A stretch of 64,000 nt of DNA, from positions 1,009,001 through 1,073,000 of the forward strand of contig NZ_CP041767.1 of the NCBI RefSeq assembly GCF_022026395.1, written 5' to 3'. Source of the stretch: Brevibacillus brevis (GTDB taxonomy: Bacteria > Bacillota > Bacilli > Brevibacillales > Brevibacillaceae). The notes below the pieces were generated by a model that saw only the letters and a program-made list of their open reading frames with translations, had not been told where the DNA came from and did not search any database. Shown piece by piece: positions 1 to 8,136 of the stretch; within the stretch, counting starts at the first letter, position 1, and each line of letters starts with the position of its first letter. The translations under genes were made by a program, and so were the position numbers.

Positions 1-1
1 A

Positions 2-130
2 ACCGTTTTATCCCTAATAGGTAACATCACCCTTTTTGAGATTTTCTTATTAGAATCGGATTCATGCGAACCGGTCAAGGTGAAAAATGCGGAGCTAAGC
101 GAAGGAGTGAAGGTTTCTTTTTTTGCTTGA
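2..130 (+). CDS. C-terminal end of an unidentified protein, cut by window edge
   Basis: An open frame enters from the left edge and runs 42 codons to a TGA at 128-130. It starts with a short hydrophobic stretch and ends in a Lys/Glu/Val-rich tail. I do not recognise it. It may be the real end of a gene lying upstream or part of the decayed sequence that follows, so the call is weak. Confidence 0.3.
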   Translation, partial: TVLSLIGNITLFEIFLLESDSCEPVKVKNAELSEGVKVSFFA

Positions 131-535
131 ATTATTATTCTTATTTCAATAACAGTCTATTGAACATGTAAGACCGGGAGACAACTGACAAATCACTCAC
201 AAAAACATCACAGAATAGGATGATGATGTAAAGTGGAGGTACTTGGTCAATTTTTTCTGATGATGATATAGAGGAAATATCCGTTTTAAAAGATCTATGT
301 AATGGAATTAGTGTAAATGGTAGCCTTTTTATATGTTTTGAGGTACTAGATGGTATTTTTCAGGAACGAAATATCTAGTAGATATGAACAGAATTGTTTA
401 GAAAGAAATGATGTCAACGAGCCTGATTAATGAGTAGAGGGAAATACCCAATGCGTTAAATTTAGTGACAGGTGAAATTAACTTAGAATAACAAATGATC
501 AGGGTATCAGTAGTATAAGTTGAGGTGAAAAATCC
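131..535. other. Degenerate gene-free stretch
   Basis: About 400 bases without a convincing gene. The longest sign of coding is a 48-codon stretch at 232-378 on the plus strand that has no start codon: an in-frame TAA lies directly before it. The stretch is Asp/Glu-rich at its front and looks like a gene remnant. No inverted repeats or terminators stand out. Confidence 0.4.
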
Positions 536-688
536 ATGAGTAAATTTCAAATGCTAACCGATGAGCGCTCTGAGGAATTTTTAGAGTTGATTGCTAATGA
601 TATGGTCGAGCTATTTCATATTACGTTAGAAGAGGCAATAGGTAGAATGAACCGGGAGTGGAGAGTCCTTTGGGGTTTATTCATGTAA
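536..688 (+). CDS. Small unknown protein, 50 aa
   Basis: A 50-codon frame with ATG at 536 behind a purine-rich GAGGTGAAAA about 5-10 bases upstream. The product is acidic and helical, containing an EEFLELIANDM segment followed by EEAIGRMNREW, the kind of short amphipathic domain found in small unknown Bacillales proteins. It lies at the end of a degenerate stretch and may be what is left of a longer gene. No function can be assigned. Confidence 0.4.
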   Translation: MSKFQMLTDERSEEFLELIANDMVELFHITLEEAIGRMNREWRVLWGLFM

Positions 689-733
689 AAAGCATTCTTA
701 CAAAGAAAATTTGTACTCGTAATTACAAAAAAA

Positions 734-776
734 TACCCTATAGACAGACGTTCCCCAACGCCCACTCTATAGGGTA
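734..776 (-). terminator. Terminator of the YitT-family gene
   Basis: Ten-base arms TACCCTATAG (734-743) and CTATAGGGTA (767-776) enclose a second small palindrome. On the minus strand the hairpin is followed by a run of seven T residues (complement of 727-733), giving a standard intrinsic terminator just after the stop codon at 790. Confidence 0.85.
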
Positions 777-789
777 CACTTTTTTCCTT

Positions 790-1671
790 TTAATGAATCG
801 CGTTCTTCTTAAACTGCCCACCGCGCACATCGTGAATATTGCCCACAGCCAGGAAGGCATTCGGGTCCACTTCTTCCACGATCAGCTTCAGCTTGGCTTC
901 TTCCAAACGCGTAATAATGCAGAAAATCACTTTCTTGTCGTCTCCGGTATAGCCGCCTTCCCCATTCAAATAGGTAACGCCACGACCCAGACGAGCAACA
1001 ATCGCATCTCCCAAATCCTTGTGATTGTCGCTAATAATCCATACCGCTTTCGACTCCTGGAAGCCTTCGATGGTCAGATCGATCATTTTGAATGCAATGT
1101 AATAGGCGATCAGCGAGTACATCGCGCGATCCCAACCGAATACAAATCCGGCACTGCTCAAAATGAATAAGTTCATAAACATTACGATCTCACCAACGGA
1201 GAACGGAGATTTCTTGTTAAGCAGTACAGCGACGATCTCTGTACCGTCCAGAGAGCCTCCATAGCGGAGAACGAGTCCTACGCCAATCCCTAGAAGTATG
1301 CCGCCAAAAACAGCTGCAAGCAGGGGATCATCCGTTAGCCCTTTGACAGGGTGAAGGAGTGTCGTTCCAATTGACATGATCGTAACCCCAAAGAGGGTTG
1401 AGAGTGCAAACGTTTTTCCGATTTGCTTATACCCTATAATTAAGAAGGGCAAGTTAAGCACGAACAGGAAAACGCCAAGAGGCAACCCAGACAGATGCGA
1501 GGTAATAATCGAGATACCTACGATTCCACCGTCAATAATATTGTTCGGTACGAGAAAAATCTCGAGCGCTACCGAAAACAGGGAAGCACCAATCAGGATA
1601 CCGAAGATCCTCTTGAGCAATTTTCCAATGGGTAATTTCTGATGAGCCGATTTAGCAAGTGGTTGTTCCAT
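790..1671 (-). CDS. YitT family membrane protein (DUF161 + DUF2179)
   Basis: A 293-residue integral membrane protein. Five or six hydrophobic segments fill residues 20-185, with the glycine-rich NIIDGGIVGIS and GGSLDGTEI elements typical of the YitT transmembrane domain. The last ~80 residues form the soluble DUF2179 domain. Members of this family are widespread in Firmicutes and their substrate is unknown. I chose the ATG at 1671 because GGGGAGAGG lies 4 bases before it; the ATG five codons upstream has no ribosome site. It is monocistronic with its own terminator. The family call is firm, the function open. Confidence 0.88.
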   Translation of the reverse strand: MEQPLAKSAHQKLPIGKLLKRIFGILIGASLFSVALEIFLVPNNIIDGGIVGISIITSHLSGLPLGVFLFVLNLPFLIIGYKQIGKTFALSTLFGVTIMSIGTTLLHPVKGLTDDPLLAAVFGGILLGIGVGLVLRYGGSLDGTEIVAVLLNKKSPFSVGEIVMFMNLFILSSAGFVFGWDRAMYSLIAYYIAFKMIDLTIEGFQESKAVWIISDNHKDLGDAIVARLGRGVTYLNGEGGYTGDDKKVIFCIITRLEEAKLKLIVEEVDPNAFLAVGNIHDVRGGQFKKNAIH

Positions 1672-1912
1672 CGTTCCTCTCCCCATTGTGAAATTTTTTA
1701 CTTACTTAGCTATTATAGCATTCATTCTTATGCGATTACTGCACAATTACACTTTTTAGTAAAAAATATTCCATTCAGACTTATTCAGACTCATTTTTAC
1801 ACTTGAAATCTCGCTCGGACGTGAGGTTGGAAGTAGCGAGTGTTCTGTATTGACTGGCTATACAGAAATTGCTATTTTCAAACTGTTAGGAAAATAGTTG
1901 GGGGGAAGCATA

Positions 1913-2398
1913 ATGGGTTTCTTGAAAGCGGAGATAGAAGTATCATCATCTATAGAGCTGGTTTGGTGGGCATGGACACGAAAGGAACGGCTTGTGCAGT
2001 GGTTTGCGCCTGATGCAACGATTGAGCCGTACCTGGGCGGAGCGTATGAATTGTACTTCCATCCAGCCAATCGCGACCAGATGGGGACGAAAGGCTGCAT
2101 CATTACCCATTTTGAACCGAAGGAGCGCCTCGGCTTTACATGGAAGGGACCGGATGAATTCGCAGATACCATGAATCACGAGGATGCTTTGACTTATGTG
2201 CTTGTCACTTTGTCTGAAGCAGGGGGGAAAACGCAAGTATTGGTCGAGCATTTCGGTTGGAAAGAGGGAGAGGAGTGGGAAAAGGCTCGGGGTTGGCACG
2301 AAATGGCTTGGTCTCATGTTCTGGGGAGCCTGAAATCTGCACTTGAATCGGGCGAAGGAGATTTGTGCTGCTTTCCACAAGCTGCCCATCAAGGATAG
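1913..2398 (+). CDS. SRPBCC / AHSA1-like domain protein
   Basis: A 161-residue single-domain protein of the START/Bet v1-like SRPBCC fold, closest to the AHSA1 (activator of Hsp90 ATPase homologue) branch. Visible signs are the N-terminal VSSSIELVWWAWT element, the W(F/L)xPxATIEPYLGGAYEL strand pair, LGFTWKGP, and the C-terminal long helix beginning GWHEMAWSHVLGSL. Such bacterial proteins bind small hydrophobic ligands; the ligand here is unknown. The ATG at 1913 follows GGGGGGA by 7 bases; an in-frame TTG at 1898 is less likely. Confidence 0.85.
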   Translation: MGFLKAEIEVSSSIELVWWAWTRKERLVQWFAPDATIEPYLGGAYELYFHPANRDQMGTKGCIITHFEPKERLGFTWKGPDEFADTMNHEDALTYVLVTLSEAGGKTQVLVEHFGWKEGEEWEKARGWHEMAWSHVLGSLKSALESGEGDLCCFPQAAHQG

Positions 2399-2481
2399 AT
2401 TTTGAGGATTTGTCCGTCATGGCGAGCCAATAGACGTGATCTTTGCGCTTACTCGTTTTGATAGGAAAAGAGGAGACATGA

Positions 2482-2808
2482 ATGACAGCATCGATACTCT
2501 TGTTTATTTTGGCGGGATTGGCGGAAATCGGCGGGGGATATTTGGTATGGCTGTGGCTAAAGGAGTCCAAGCCGTACTGGTACGGTATCGTTGGTGCGCT
2601 GATCTTGGTTTTGTACGGAATCATTCCTACGCTTCAAAGCTTCCCTTCCTTCGGGCGGGTATATGCCGCCTATGGAGGGGTTTTTATCATTCTTGCGGTT
2701 TTTTGGGGATGGTTGGTGGATAAAAAGACACCCGATTTGTATGATTGGGTGGGCGCTATCATCTGCTTGGTCGGAGTGAGCGTCATCTTATGGGCGCCGC
2801 GCCAATAG
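2482..2808 (+). CDS. YnfA family (UPF0060) small membrane protein
   Basis: A 108-residue protein with four transmembrane helices, the length and pattern of the YnfA/UPF0060 family, which resembles small multidrug-resistance transporters. Family hallmarks visible are [17 protein letters not shown] at residues 9-25, the [13 protein letters not shown] segment near residue 57 and the C-terminal [15 protein letters not shown] helix. It is followed 19 bases later by a DUF2625 gene and may share its transcript. The ribosome site AGGAG lies 7-8 bases before the ATG. Family membership is clear; any efflux activity is inferred. Confidence 0.9.
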   Translation: MTASILLFILAGLAEIGGGYLVWLWLKESKPYWYGIVGALILVLYGIIPTLQSFPSFGRVYAAYGGVFIILAVFWGWLVDKKTPDLYDWVGAIICLVGVSVILWAPRQ

Positions 2809-2827
2809 TTTGGGAGTGGAGGCAGAA

Positions 2828-3472
2828 ATGAAAAGCTTCGAGGAATTGTACTGCAAAAAGGATTCAGCGTTGGAAGAAATAAACAAATGGCAGTCAGCAT
2901 CAGACCGGAAAATTACCCTTCTTCCATCTGAAAAGGAGAAGGGGAAAAAACAGCTTGTTGATCTACAAGTGACGACGAGGTCAACTCTAGGTGCTGTTGC
3001 TTTTGAAACAGGCGGGATTCTGATACACCAAGGCTGGCTACGGATTCTAGGGTCTGGCCATCCTTATTTACCCCGTTCCATCACTTCTTGGAATCAGCAA
3101 TGTGCCTTGAACGGGATGCTGCTGGTAGCAGACGATGTCATAGGGGGGTTCTTTGCGATCAATGGTGGAATGTTTCCGGATTCGATAGGCGGTATATGGT
3201 ATTTCGCTCCGGACAGTCTTGCGTGGGAGGATCTTGAAATTGGCTATACCGACTTTTTGCAATGGGCAATGACCGGGGATATCCATACGTTTTATGAGAC
3301 ATTTTTCTGGAAGGATTGGGAGAAGGACGTTTCCAAGCTAAAAGGCGATGAAATGTTTGCAATCTATCCTTTTTTGTGGTCGAAGGAAGCTCGTGAATTA
3401 ACAATGGAGGGGTGCTCCAAAAAGCCGGTACCTGCATTGGAAATTTGGGAGATGAGCAAGAAAGTTGAGTAA
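2828..3472 (+). CDS. DUF2625 family protein
   Basis: A 214-residue soluble protein of the DUF2625 family. The family pattern shows in VAFETGGILIHQGWLRILGSG, NGMLLVADDVIGGFFAINGG, IWYFAPDSLAWEDLEIGYTDF and FLQWAMTGD. The Gly-Gly-Phe-Phe and Trp-Tyr-Phe-Ala-Pro-Asp elements are reminiscent of SMI1/KNR4-type folds, which often serve as immunity proteins, but no toxin gene lies nearby. The ATG at 2828 is chosen because GTGGAGG stands 6 bases before it. Function unknown. Confidence 0.8.
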   Translation: MKSFEELYCKKDSALEEINKWQSASDRKITLLPSEKEKGKKQLVDLQVTTRSTLGAVAFETGGILIHQGWLRILGSGHPYLPRSITSWNQQCALNGMLLVADDVIGGFFAINGGMFPDSIGGIWYFAPDSLAWEDLEIGYTDFLQWAMTGDIHTFYETFFWKDWEKDVSKLKGDEMFAIYPFLWSKEARELTMEGCSKKPVPALEIWEMSKKVE

Positions 3473-3475
3473 AGG

Positions 3476-3505
3476 AAAGAGCGGCCCTCGAAGGACCGCT
3501 CTTTT
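3476..3505. terminator. Bidirectional terminator between DUF2625 and eutH
   Basis: AAAGAGCGG at 3476-3484 pairs with CCGCTCTTTT at 3496-3505. A-rich and T-rich flanks on the two sides let it end both the plus-strand DUF2625 transcript and the convergent eutH transcript. Confidence 0.85.
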
Positions 3506-3509
3506 GCTT

Positions 3510-4781
3510 TTATTGTTTGGTTGCTGCAACTTCAGCTTGAGCGCTGTGATGATCCAAGTACTCATCTGGACCGATAATTCCCGCAGCACGATCTTGTTTT
3601 TCCAGTTCAAGGGCTTTCGGTACGGAGAGCCAGTAAGCGAAAGCAATCCCGATAATACCTGCACCCAATTTACCAAGCATGACCGGCAAGATAATGTTTG
3701 GTTGGAAGTTTGCCGAGAAGGACAAGTGATCACCCAACAAGAAAGCGGAACAAACCCCGAAGGAAATGTTGATCACCTTGTCTTTTGGCGGCATGGAACG
3801 AATGAGACGGAACATCGCCAGGATGTTCGCGCTCGTTGCGAGCAAGCCTGCACTACCAGAAGGGCTCATGCCTAGCTTATTACCCAATACTTCGAGTGGC
3901 TTCGCTGCATATTTACGCAGCATGTAAACCATTGGGAACGCACCTGCGAGCATGATACCGATGTAACCAGCGGTCTCCAACGCACGGTATTGGTCGGTTG
4001 GATCGGCGATGATCGGATCGAAGCCCCATGCTCCGAAAATCTTTGTAAAGATACCAGTAAAGTGTTGCACGATCGAGAATACGAGTACGAGCTTGATAGC
4101 TGCATCCATTGTCTTTCCGAAAATCATGAAGCCTTTAATCATCAAGTCTGGCAGGAAGCGCAGACCAGCAGCAATTGCTAATACGAAGAACAAAATTGGT
4201 GAAAGGTTCAGAAGTACCTGTCCGAAGCCAATGGCAAAAGCATAAGTCGATTCAGCATTCGTCGAGATTTCATTGCGAACCTCTGCATTTGTCAAAACCA
4301 GAATGGCACTGGAGATAAAAGCACCGATCGGAACTGTCAAAATTCCGGACATTACGCCAAGCGCCATGTATTTATGGTCGCGCTTGTCCAACATAGCAAG
4401 TCCCATTGGGATGGAGAACACGATCGTAGCACCGGCCATCAGACCGACGATCATCGCCATAATCCAACCTTCCGTGGAGGTCTTCAGGAGGTTTGCCAAC
4501 TGATAGCCACCCATGTCAGATGCGAGAATCGCAGTTGCCGCAATCGCAGGATCTGCTCCAATTTTGTTGAAGATGGGTGATACCGCTTTTTCAACGAACC
4601 AAGAGATGTACGGGAGGGATGCCATAATACCGGCAGCAGGAACGAAGATGTAACCTGTTGAGTGAATCCCTTCCATGAACTCCTTACCGAGACCCTCATC
4701 GCTGTTGCGGATCGCGGCAATGGCACCAATTACTGCACATAACATGATGATGTAAATAATAACGCTTCCAATGTGCTCCAT
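3510..4781 (-). CDS. eutH: Ethanolamine permease EutH
   Basis: A 423-residue polytopic membrane protein with about ten hydrophobic segments, matching the EutH family of ethanolamine transporters. Characteristic stretches are GKEFMEGIHSTGYIFVPAAG near residue 32, ATAILASDMGGYQLA near residue 83 and GLLATSANILAMFRLIRSMP near residue 313. In gut bacteria EutH sits in large eut operons and imports ethanolamine for EutBC ammonia-lyase; here it stands alone, with no eut enzyme genes in the window. The ATG follows AAGGTGGG by 6 bases. The upstream leader carries nested inverted repeats and a possible cre box, suggesting its own control. Confidence 0.92.
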   Translation of the reverse strand: MEHIGSVIIYIIMLCAVIGAIAAIRNSDEGLGKEFMEGIHSTGYIFVPAAGIMASLPYISWFVEKAVSPIFNKIGADPAIAATAILASDMGGYQLANLLKTSTEGWIMAMIVGLMAGATIVFSIPMGLAMLDKRDHKYMALGVMSGILTVPIGAFISSAILVLTNAEVRNEISTNAESTYAFAIGFGQVLLNLSPILFFVLAIAAGLRFLPDLMIKGFMIFGKTMDAAIKLVLVFSIVQHFTGIFTKIFGAWGFDPIIADPTDQYRALETAGYIGIMLAGAFPMVYMLRKYAAKPLEVLGNKLGMSPSGSAGLLATSANILAMFRLIRSMPPKDKVINISFGVCSAFLLGDHLSFSANFQPNIILPVMLGKLGAGIIGIAFAYWLSVPKALELEKQDRAAGIIGPDEYLDHHSAQAEVAATKQ

Positions 4782-4803
4782 GGATATCCCACCTTTTTGC
4801 GGA

Positions 4804-4889
4804 TGTAAACAATAAAAGCACTTAGGATCTCATTAAATAAATGAGATATACCCTAAGCGCCTTTGCTTACTTGTATGAACTTGTTTACA
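4804..4889 (-). promoter_or_regulatory. Nested inverted repeats in the eutH leader
   Basis: Three arm pairs are nested about one centre: TGTAAACAA (4804-4812) with TTGTTTACA (4881-4889), CTTAGG (4821-4826) with CCTAAG (4852-4857), and ATCTCATT (4827-4834) with AATGAGAT (4840-4847). Read on the minus strand, they lie about 20-110 bases before the eutH start codon and would fold into a long RNA stem. There is no T run, so it is not a plain terminator. It may be a structured RNA regulator or a pair of protein operators. Confidence 0.5.
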
Positions 4890-4911
4890 GGTAATGGTAA
4901 TAACAGCCAAC

Positions 4912-4925
4912 TGGAACCGCTTTCA
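4912..4925 (-). promoter_or_regulatory. Possible CcpA cre box upstream of eutH
   Basis: TGGAACCGCTTTCA matches the consensus TGWNANCGNTNWCA with one mismatch on either strand. It lies about 130 bases upstream of eutH, where carbon catabolite control of a nitrogen/carbon-source permease would make sense. Short motif, so tentative. Confidence 0.35.
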
Positions 4926-5110
4926 TAGCTCGCTAAAAATAAACGGAAAATACATGTCGCGTTTATTCCATATGTGTACATTCTGAATATCTTATGCTAG
5001 AAAGCGCCGTTGCTTTACTCTGCATTATAAAGAGATTATATGGGGAGGCATGGCTAATGTCAACTGCCCTTTAGGAACAAAGAACGAATTATGTGAGGAA
5101 AAAGTGCTGG

Positions 5111-5146
5111 AAAAAAAAGCCGCCCTTGTTATTCGCAAGGGCAGCT
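5111..5146 (-). terminator. Terminator of the cold-shock gene
   Basis: On the minus strand GCTGCCCTTG and CAAGGGCGGC form a GC-rich stem with a 7-base loop and are followed by eight T residues. It sits 12 bases after the cold-shock stop codon. Confidence 0.9.
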
Positions 5147-5157
5147 TTATGTGTAAT

Positions 5158-5358
5158 TTACAGTTTTACTACGTTCTCAGCTTGTGGACCACGGTTGCCT
5201 TCAACCACGTTGAATTCTACGCGTTGGCCTTCTTCGAGGGTTTTGAAACCGTCGCCTTGGATTGCGCTGAAGTGAACGAATACATCGTTTCCGCCTTCAA
5301 CTGCGATGAAGCCATAACCTTTTTCTGCGTTGAACCATTTAACTGTACCTGTTTGCAT
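5158..5358 (-). CDS. Cold-shock protein (CspB/CspD type)
   Basis: A 66-residue single cold-shock domain that binds single-stranded RNA and DNA and acts as an RNA chaperone. RNP1 (KGYGFI, residues 13-18) and RNP2 (VFVHFSAI, residues 26-33) are both intact with their aromatic residues. The start is taken at 5358, where GGAGGT precedes the ATG by 7 bases; the in-frame extension upstream lacks a ribosome site. It has a long leader with a strong inverted repeat, as expected for genes controlled at the mRNA level in the cold. Confidence 0.95.
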   Translation of the reverse strand: MQTGTVKWFNAEKGYGFIAVEGGNDVFVHFSAIQGDGFKTLEEGQRVEFNVVEGNRGPQAENVVKL

Positions 5359-5416
5359 GGGTGTTACCTCCAACAAAATAAAATGAATATGTAACTTTTA
5401 TTTATATAAAATAAAA

Positions 5417-5470
5417 TTCACACATTGTAAAAGGTTCAAACATAAGTGTAAACCCTTTACAATATGTGAA
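5417..5470 (-). promoter_or_regulatory. Long inverted repeat in the cold-shock leader
   Basis: Arms at 5417-5436 and 5451-5470, each 20 bases, pair with about three mismatches across a 14-base loop. On the minus strand the stem is followed by a T-rich TTTTATTTTA tract, so in RNA it looks like an attenuator; as DNA it could be an operator. It lies 59 to 112 bases upstream of the start codon. Confidence 0.5.
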
Positions 5471-5547
5471 CGCTTTAAATAAGAATCTTTTGTTTAAGCT
5501 AATACTATCACAGACGACAGAGGAAAGCAATCGCTCAATACACGAAA

Positions 5548-5579
5548 GGACGGCCCGAATAGGAAATTCTGAGCCGTCC
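5548..5579 (-). terminator. Terminator of the nitroreductase gene
   Basis: GGACGGC at 5548-5554 and GCCGTCC at 5573-5579 form a 7-bp stem with a short TTTC tail on the minus strand, 26 bases after the stop codon at 5606. The T run is weak. Confidence 0.65.
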
Positions 5580-5605
5580 ATTACAAACATGGAGCAAAAT
5601 GTTAC

Positions 5606-6205
5606 TTAGGAAAAGAACTTCACTCTCTCATCCAACGATTGGAATTGTTTTTCTCCTGGTTGAGCGGTTGGCTTGCCAAAAGGCATCTGTGCTCTCAGCT
5701 TCCATTCGCTAGGGAGCTTCCACGTTTGTTGGACTTCTTCATCGATGAGTGGATTGTAATGCTGCAAGGAAGCACCGAAGCCCTCGATTTCCAAAGCAGT
5801 CCATACAACATACTGAAGCATTCCGGAAGATTGCTCGGACCAAATCGGGAAATTATCTTTGTACGCTTCGAATTGCTGCATGAGGTTTTGGACGACGCTT
5901 TGGTCTTCAAAGAAAAGAACAGTGCCGTAGCCGCTACCGAAGGAGTTCATTTTTTCTTCCGTGGCTCCGAAATTTTCAGCGGGAACGATTTTACGCAGCG
6001 TTTCTTTGGTAATGTTCCACAGCTTATCGTGCTCCGCACCCAAGAGGACGACAACGCGAGCGCTTTGGGAGTTGAATGCGGATGGTGTGTACTTTACTGC
6101 TTCCTGTAAGATTTCTTTAATGCGTTCATCAGAGACAACATTTTCCTTGCTGATCCCATAGTACGTTCTTCTGTCTTTTACGGCTGCAATAAAATCCTTA
6201 CCCAC
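5606..6205 (-). CDS. Nitroreductase family protein (HBN1/Frm2-like)
   Basis: A 199-residue flavin-dependent nitroreductase-fold protein. The N-terminal DRRTYYGI segment matches the FMN phosphate-binding RRxxR region, and AVKYTPSAFNSQSARVVVLLG is the usual PS(A/S)xNxQ signature. The later QYVVWTALEIEGFGASLQHYN stretch is typical of the yeast Frm2/Hbn1 and bacterial oxidative-stress subgroup. The GTG at 6205 is chosen because AGGAGG stands 8 bases before it; the TTG six codons upstream would overlap that site. Likely a cytoplasmic NAD(P)H-dependent oxidoreductase; the substrate is unknown. Confidence 0.88.
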   Translation of the reverse strand: MGKDFIAAVKDRRTYYGISKENVVSDERIKEILQEAVKYTPSAFNSQSARVVVLLGAEHDKLWNITKETLRKIVPAENFGATEEKMNSFGSGYGTVLFFEDQSVVQNLMQQFEAYKDNFPIWSEQSSGMLQYVVWTALEIEGFGASLQHYNPLIDEEVQQTWKLPSEWKLRAQMPFGKPTAQPGEKQFQSLDERVKFFS

Positions 6206-6410
6206 TTTGCATTCCTCCTGCAACTTGTTTTTACACTAACATGATGCATTATTAGGGAGAAGCTTATTCAATGTTTTGTTTCTTACATTTCGTAATTAAA
6301 TATAAATTTCCGTGCAACTATTGTCAACTTCTGGGTTTGCTAATAGCGATAAGTAAACTTTTTTTCGGTTAAAATGGGATGAGAAGGTTCGAATTAGTAA
6401 GGAGGATATT

Positions 6411-6485
6411 ATGATTACCAAAATGGCGGGGACCTATGCGACTTTTCAGGATGAAGACGGCAACAGCTATTTACTAAAAGGATAA
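6411..6485 (+). CDS. Small protein, 24 aa
   Basis: A 24-codon frame preceded by a perfect AAGGAGG five bases before the ATG and followed 11 bases later by an intrinsic terminator, so it forms a complete tiny transcription unit. The peptide starts MITKMAGTYATF and ends DEDGNSYLLKG; it is neutral to acidic with no membrane segment. No function is known to me. The tight packaging between ribosome site and terminator is the main argument that it is expressed. Confidence 0.6.
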   Translation: MITKMAGTYATFQDEDGNSYLLKG

Positions 6486-6496
6486 GCGAAGTGACG

Positions 6497-6527
6497 ACCT
6501 CGGGCCAAATGCGGCTGGAGGTTTTTT
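6497..6527 (+). terminator. Terminator of the 24-aa gene
   Basis: ACCTC and GAGGT flank GGCC and GGCT arms with a six-base loop, followed by TTTTTT. It also lies against the 3' end of the convergent methyltransferase gene. Confidence 0.75.
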
Positions 6528-6538
6528 AACAGGACGAA

Positions 6539-7324
6539 TCAAACAATCGCGCGTACGAGGTAATACATATGCGTAGTAGGCAGACCGTCAGAAGTCGCAT
6601 AGCGGTCAAAAATCGGCATAACACTCTCCATGTGTTGTTCGATGGCGGACGTGAGAATAGTGGGACTTTGCCCAAAGCAACGCATGCGAATGACATCGAG
6701 CGGGGCCTGAAAATACTCGGTGGCAATCACGGTCTGAATATCCACTCGCTGGAAAGCGGCTTGTCTGAGTCTCTCCTGCAGATTTTGCAAGATCGGGGTG
6801 TCTGCTGTACGTGAACCAAATAAATGAGGAAACCATTCGAATAATTCGGCGGACAACTGATCGCCCGGATGTAATCCAATGAATGAGCCTCCTCTTTTGA
6901 CGACGCGTGCTATATCTGGATAGGCGGAGGTAGGTCCCTTGCGATTGTAGGCGCAATCGAACGTATCGTCATGGAAGGGGAGGGTATATTTCGTATTGGT
7001 GACAACGAAGGAGACGTTTTCGGGTGTTTGCGTACGGGTCTTTTGCACAAAGTTTTCTGTCACATCCAAGCCGACGATTTCTTTGGCGGAACGGCTCCAG
7101 TGCAGTGTGAATGCGCCATGCCCGCAGCCGATGTCAAGAACGGATTGACTCGGAACGATACGACTAATTTCTTCCATAAAAAGCGACTCGCCATTCGGTT
7201 CTGTAATGGTAGAGCGCCATGGGTATACGTATTCACCCGTCATTTTGCCCAACTGTGTGTACCAGGCCAAAGAGTGGGGAGCAAGCCAGTCGGGATGGGT
7301 GTTCGGATTCGGTGGATGAAGCAT
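6539..7324 (-). CDS. Class I SAM-dependent methyltransferase
   Basis: A 261-residue cytoplasmic protein with the Rossmann-like methyltransferase fold. Motif I, VLDIGCGHGAFT, starts near residue 61; the acidic GLDVTE follows at the end of the second strand, and FDCAYNRKGPTSAYP is motif II. It resembles the ubiE/23S rRNA guanine methyltransferase (RlmA-like) group in architecture, but the zinc-binding cysteines of RlmA are absent. AGAGGTG precedes the ATG by 7 bases. Substrate unknown. Confidence 0.85.
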   Translation of the reverse strand: MLHPPNPNTHPDWLAPHSLAWYTQLGKMTGEYVYPWRSTITEPNGESLFMEEISRIVPSQSVLDIGCGHGAFTLHWSRSAKEIVGLDVTENFVQKTRTQTPENVSFVVTNTKYTLPFHDDTFDCAYNRKGPTSAYPDIARVVKRGGSFIGLHPGDQLSAELFEWFPHLFGSRTADTPILQNLQERLRQAAFQRVDIQTVIATEYFQAPLDVIRMRCFGQSPTILTSAIEQHMESVMPIFDRYATSDGLPTTHMYYLVRAIV

Positions 7325-7388
7325 GATCGGTCACCTCTCATCTAAAGGAAATGGACAACAGGATTCATTGTAAGTATTTCCCTGTCTT

Positions 7389-7417
7389 TTGACAAACTTT
7401 TTAAACGGCTTTACATA
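7389..7417 (+). promoter_or_regulatory. SigA-type promoter for mqnBD
   Basis: TTGACA at 7389-7394 and TACATA at 7412-7417 are separated by 17 bases, about 57 bases upstream of the mqnB start. Confidence 0.65.
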
Positions 7418-7473
7418 GACAAAAAGTAGCGATAACGTGGAAGGTGGAAAGCGGTTGAAAGGAGCCAGGGCAA

Positions 7474-8136
7474 ATGATTTTGTCACAACAATATAGAAGC
7501 ATTTTGGTCGTGACCTCCGTTGACGCAGAACGGGATGCAGTGATGCGCGGCCTTCAAGGAGATGAGCGATTCATTGTTATCGCTGGGGGAGTAGGGCCGG
7601 CAGCAGCCGCAGCGAGTACGGCCAGAGCACTTGCAATCGCGGACTACGATCTCGTCATTTGTGCAGGTATATGCGGTGGATTCGTGGGACAAGCAGAGAT
7701 TGGGTCGCTGGTTGTCGCAACTGAGATTATTTGTGCCGATTTGGGTGCAGAAACGCCTGAGGGCTTTTGCAGTGTGGACGAGCTCGGATTTGGATCAGCT
7801 CGGGTAAGTGTTGATCAGGAGTTGGTCGAACAGCTGGCCAATTCCATGAAAGAGGCAGGCTTGGTCGCCAAAAAAGGCATCATCCTCACACTATCCACCG
7901 TGACGGGAACAGCGGAAACAGCGACGGCTTTGGCACAGCGGATGCCAGAAGCACTAGCTGAAGCGATGGAGGGGTACGGCGTTGCGACTGCTGCCGAGTC
8001 TGCTGGACGACCTGTTCTGGAAATTCGCACGGTATCGAATGCAATTGGACCGCGGGATAAATCCGCTTGGCGGATAAAAGATGCGTTGGAATCTCTGGAA
8101 AAGGGAAGCTCTGTACTACGGGAGGTACTATCATGA
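7474..8136 (+). CDS. mqnB: Futalosine hydrolase MqnB
   Basis: A 220-residue nucleoside phosphorylase-like enzyme that hydrolyses futalosine to dehypoxanthine futalosine and hypoxanthine, a step of the alternative menaquinone pathway. Seen directly: the IAGGVGPAAAAASTA and ICAGICGGF glycine-rich loops, ADLGAETPEGF, the EAMEGYGVATAA segment with the catalytic-region Met-Glu-Gly, and the terminal SNAIGPRDKSAWRI typical of MqnB. The stop overlaps the mqnD start by ATGA, so the two are co-translated. Confidence 0.93.
   Translation: MILSQQYRSILVVTSVDAERDAVMRGLQGDERFIVIAGGVGPAAAAASTARALAIADYDLVICAGICGGFVGQAEIGSLVVATEIICADLGAETPEGFCSVDELGFGSARVSVDQELVEQLANSMKEAGLVAKKGIILTLSTVTGTAETATALAQRMPEALAEAMEGYGVATAAESAGRPVLEIRTVSNAIGPRDKSAWRIKDALESLEKGSSVLREVLS

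Noticed and set aside
658..1170. 170-codon plus-strand frame
   Set aside because: It runs antisense through the YitT-family gene and its terminator and has no ribosome site; a codon-bias shadow.
5050..5394. Plus-strand frame of 114 codons with GGGGAGG in front
   Set aside because: The ribosome site is only one base from the ATG, and the frame runs through the cold-shock terminator and antisense to that gene. A second ATG at 5057 gives only five codons.
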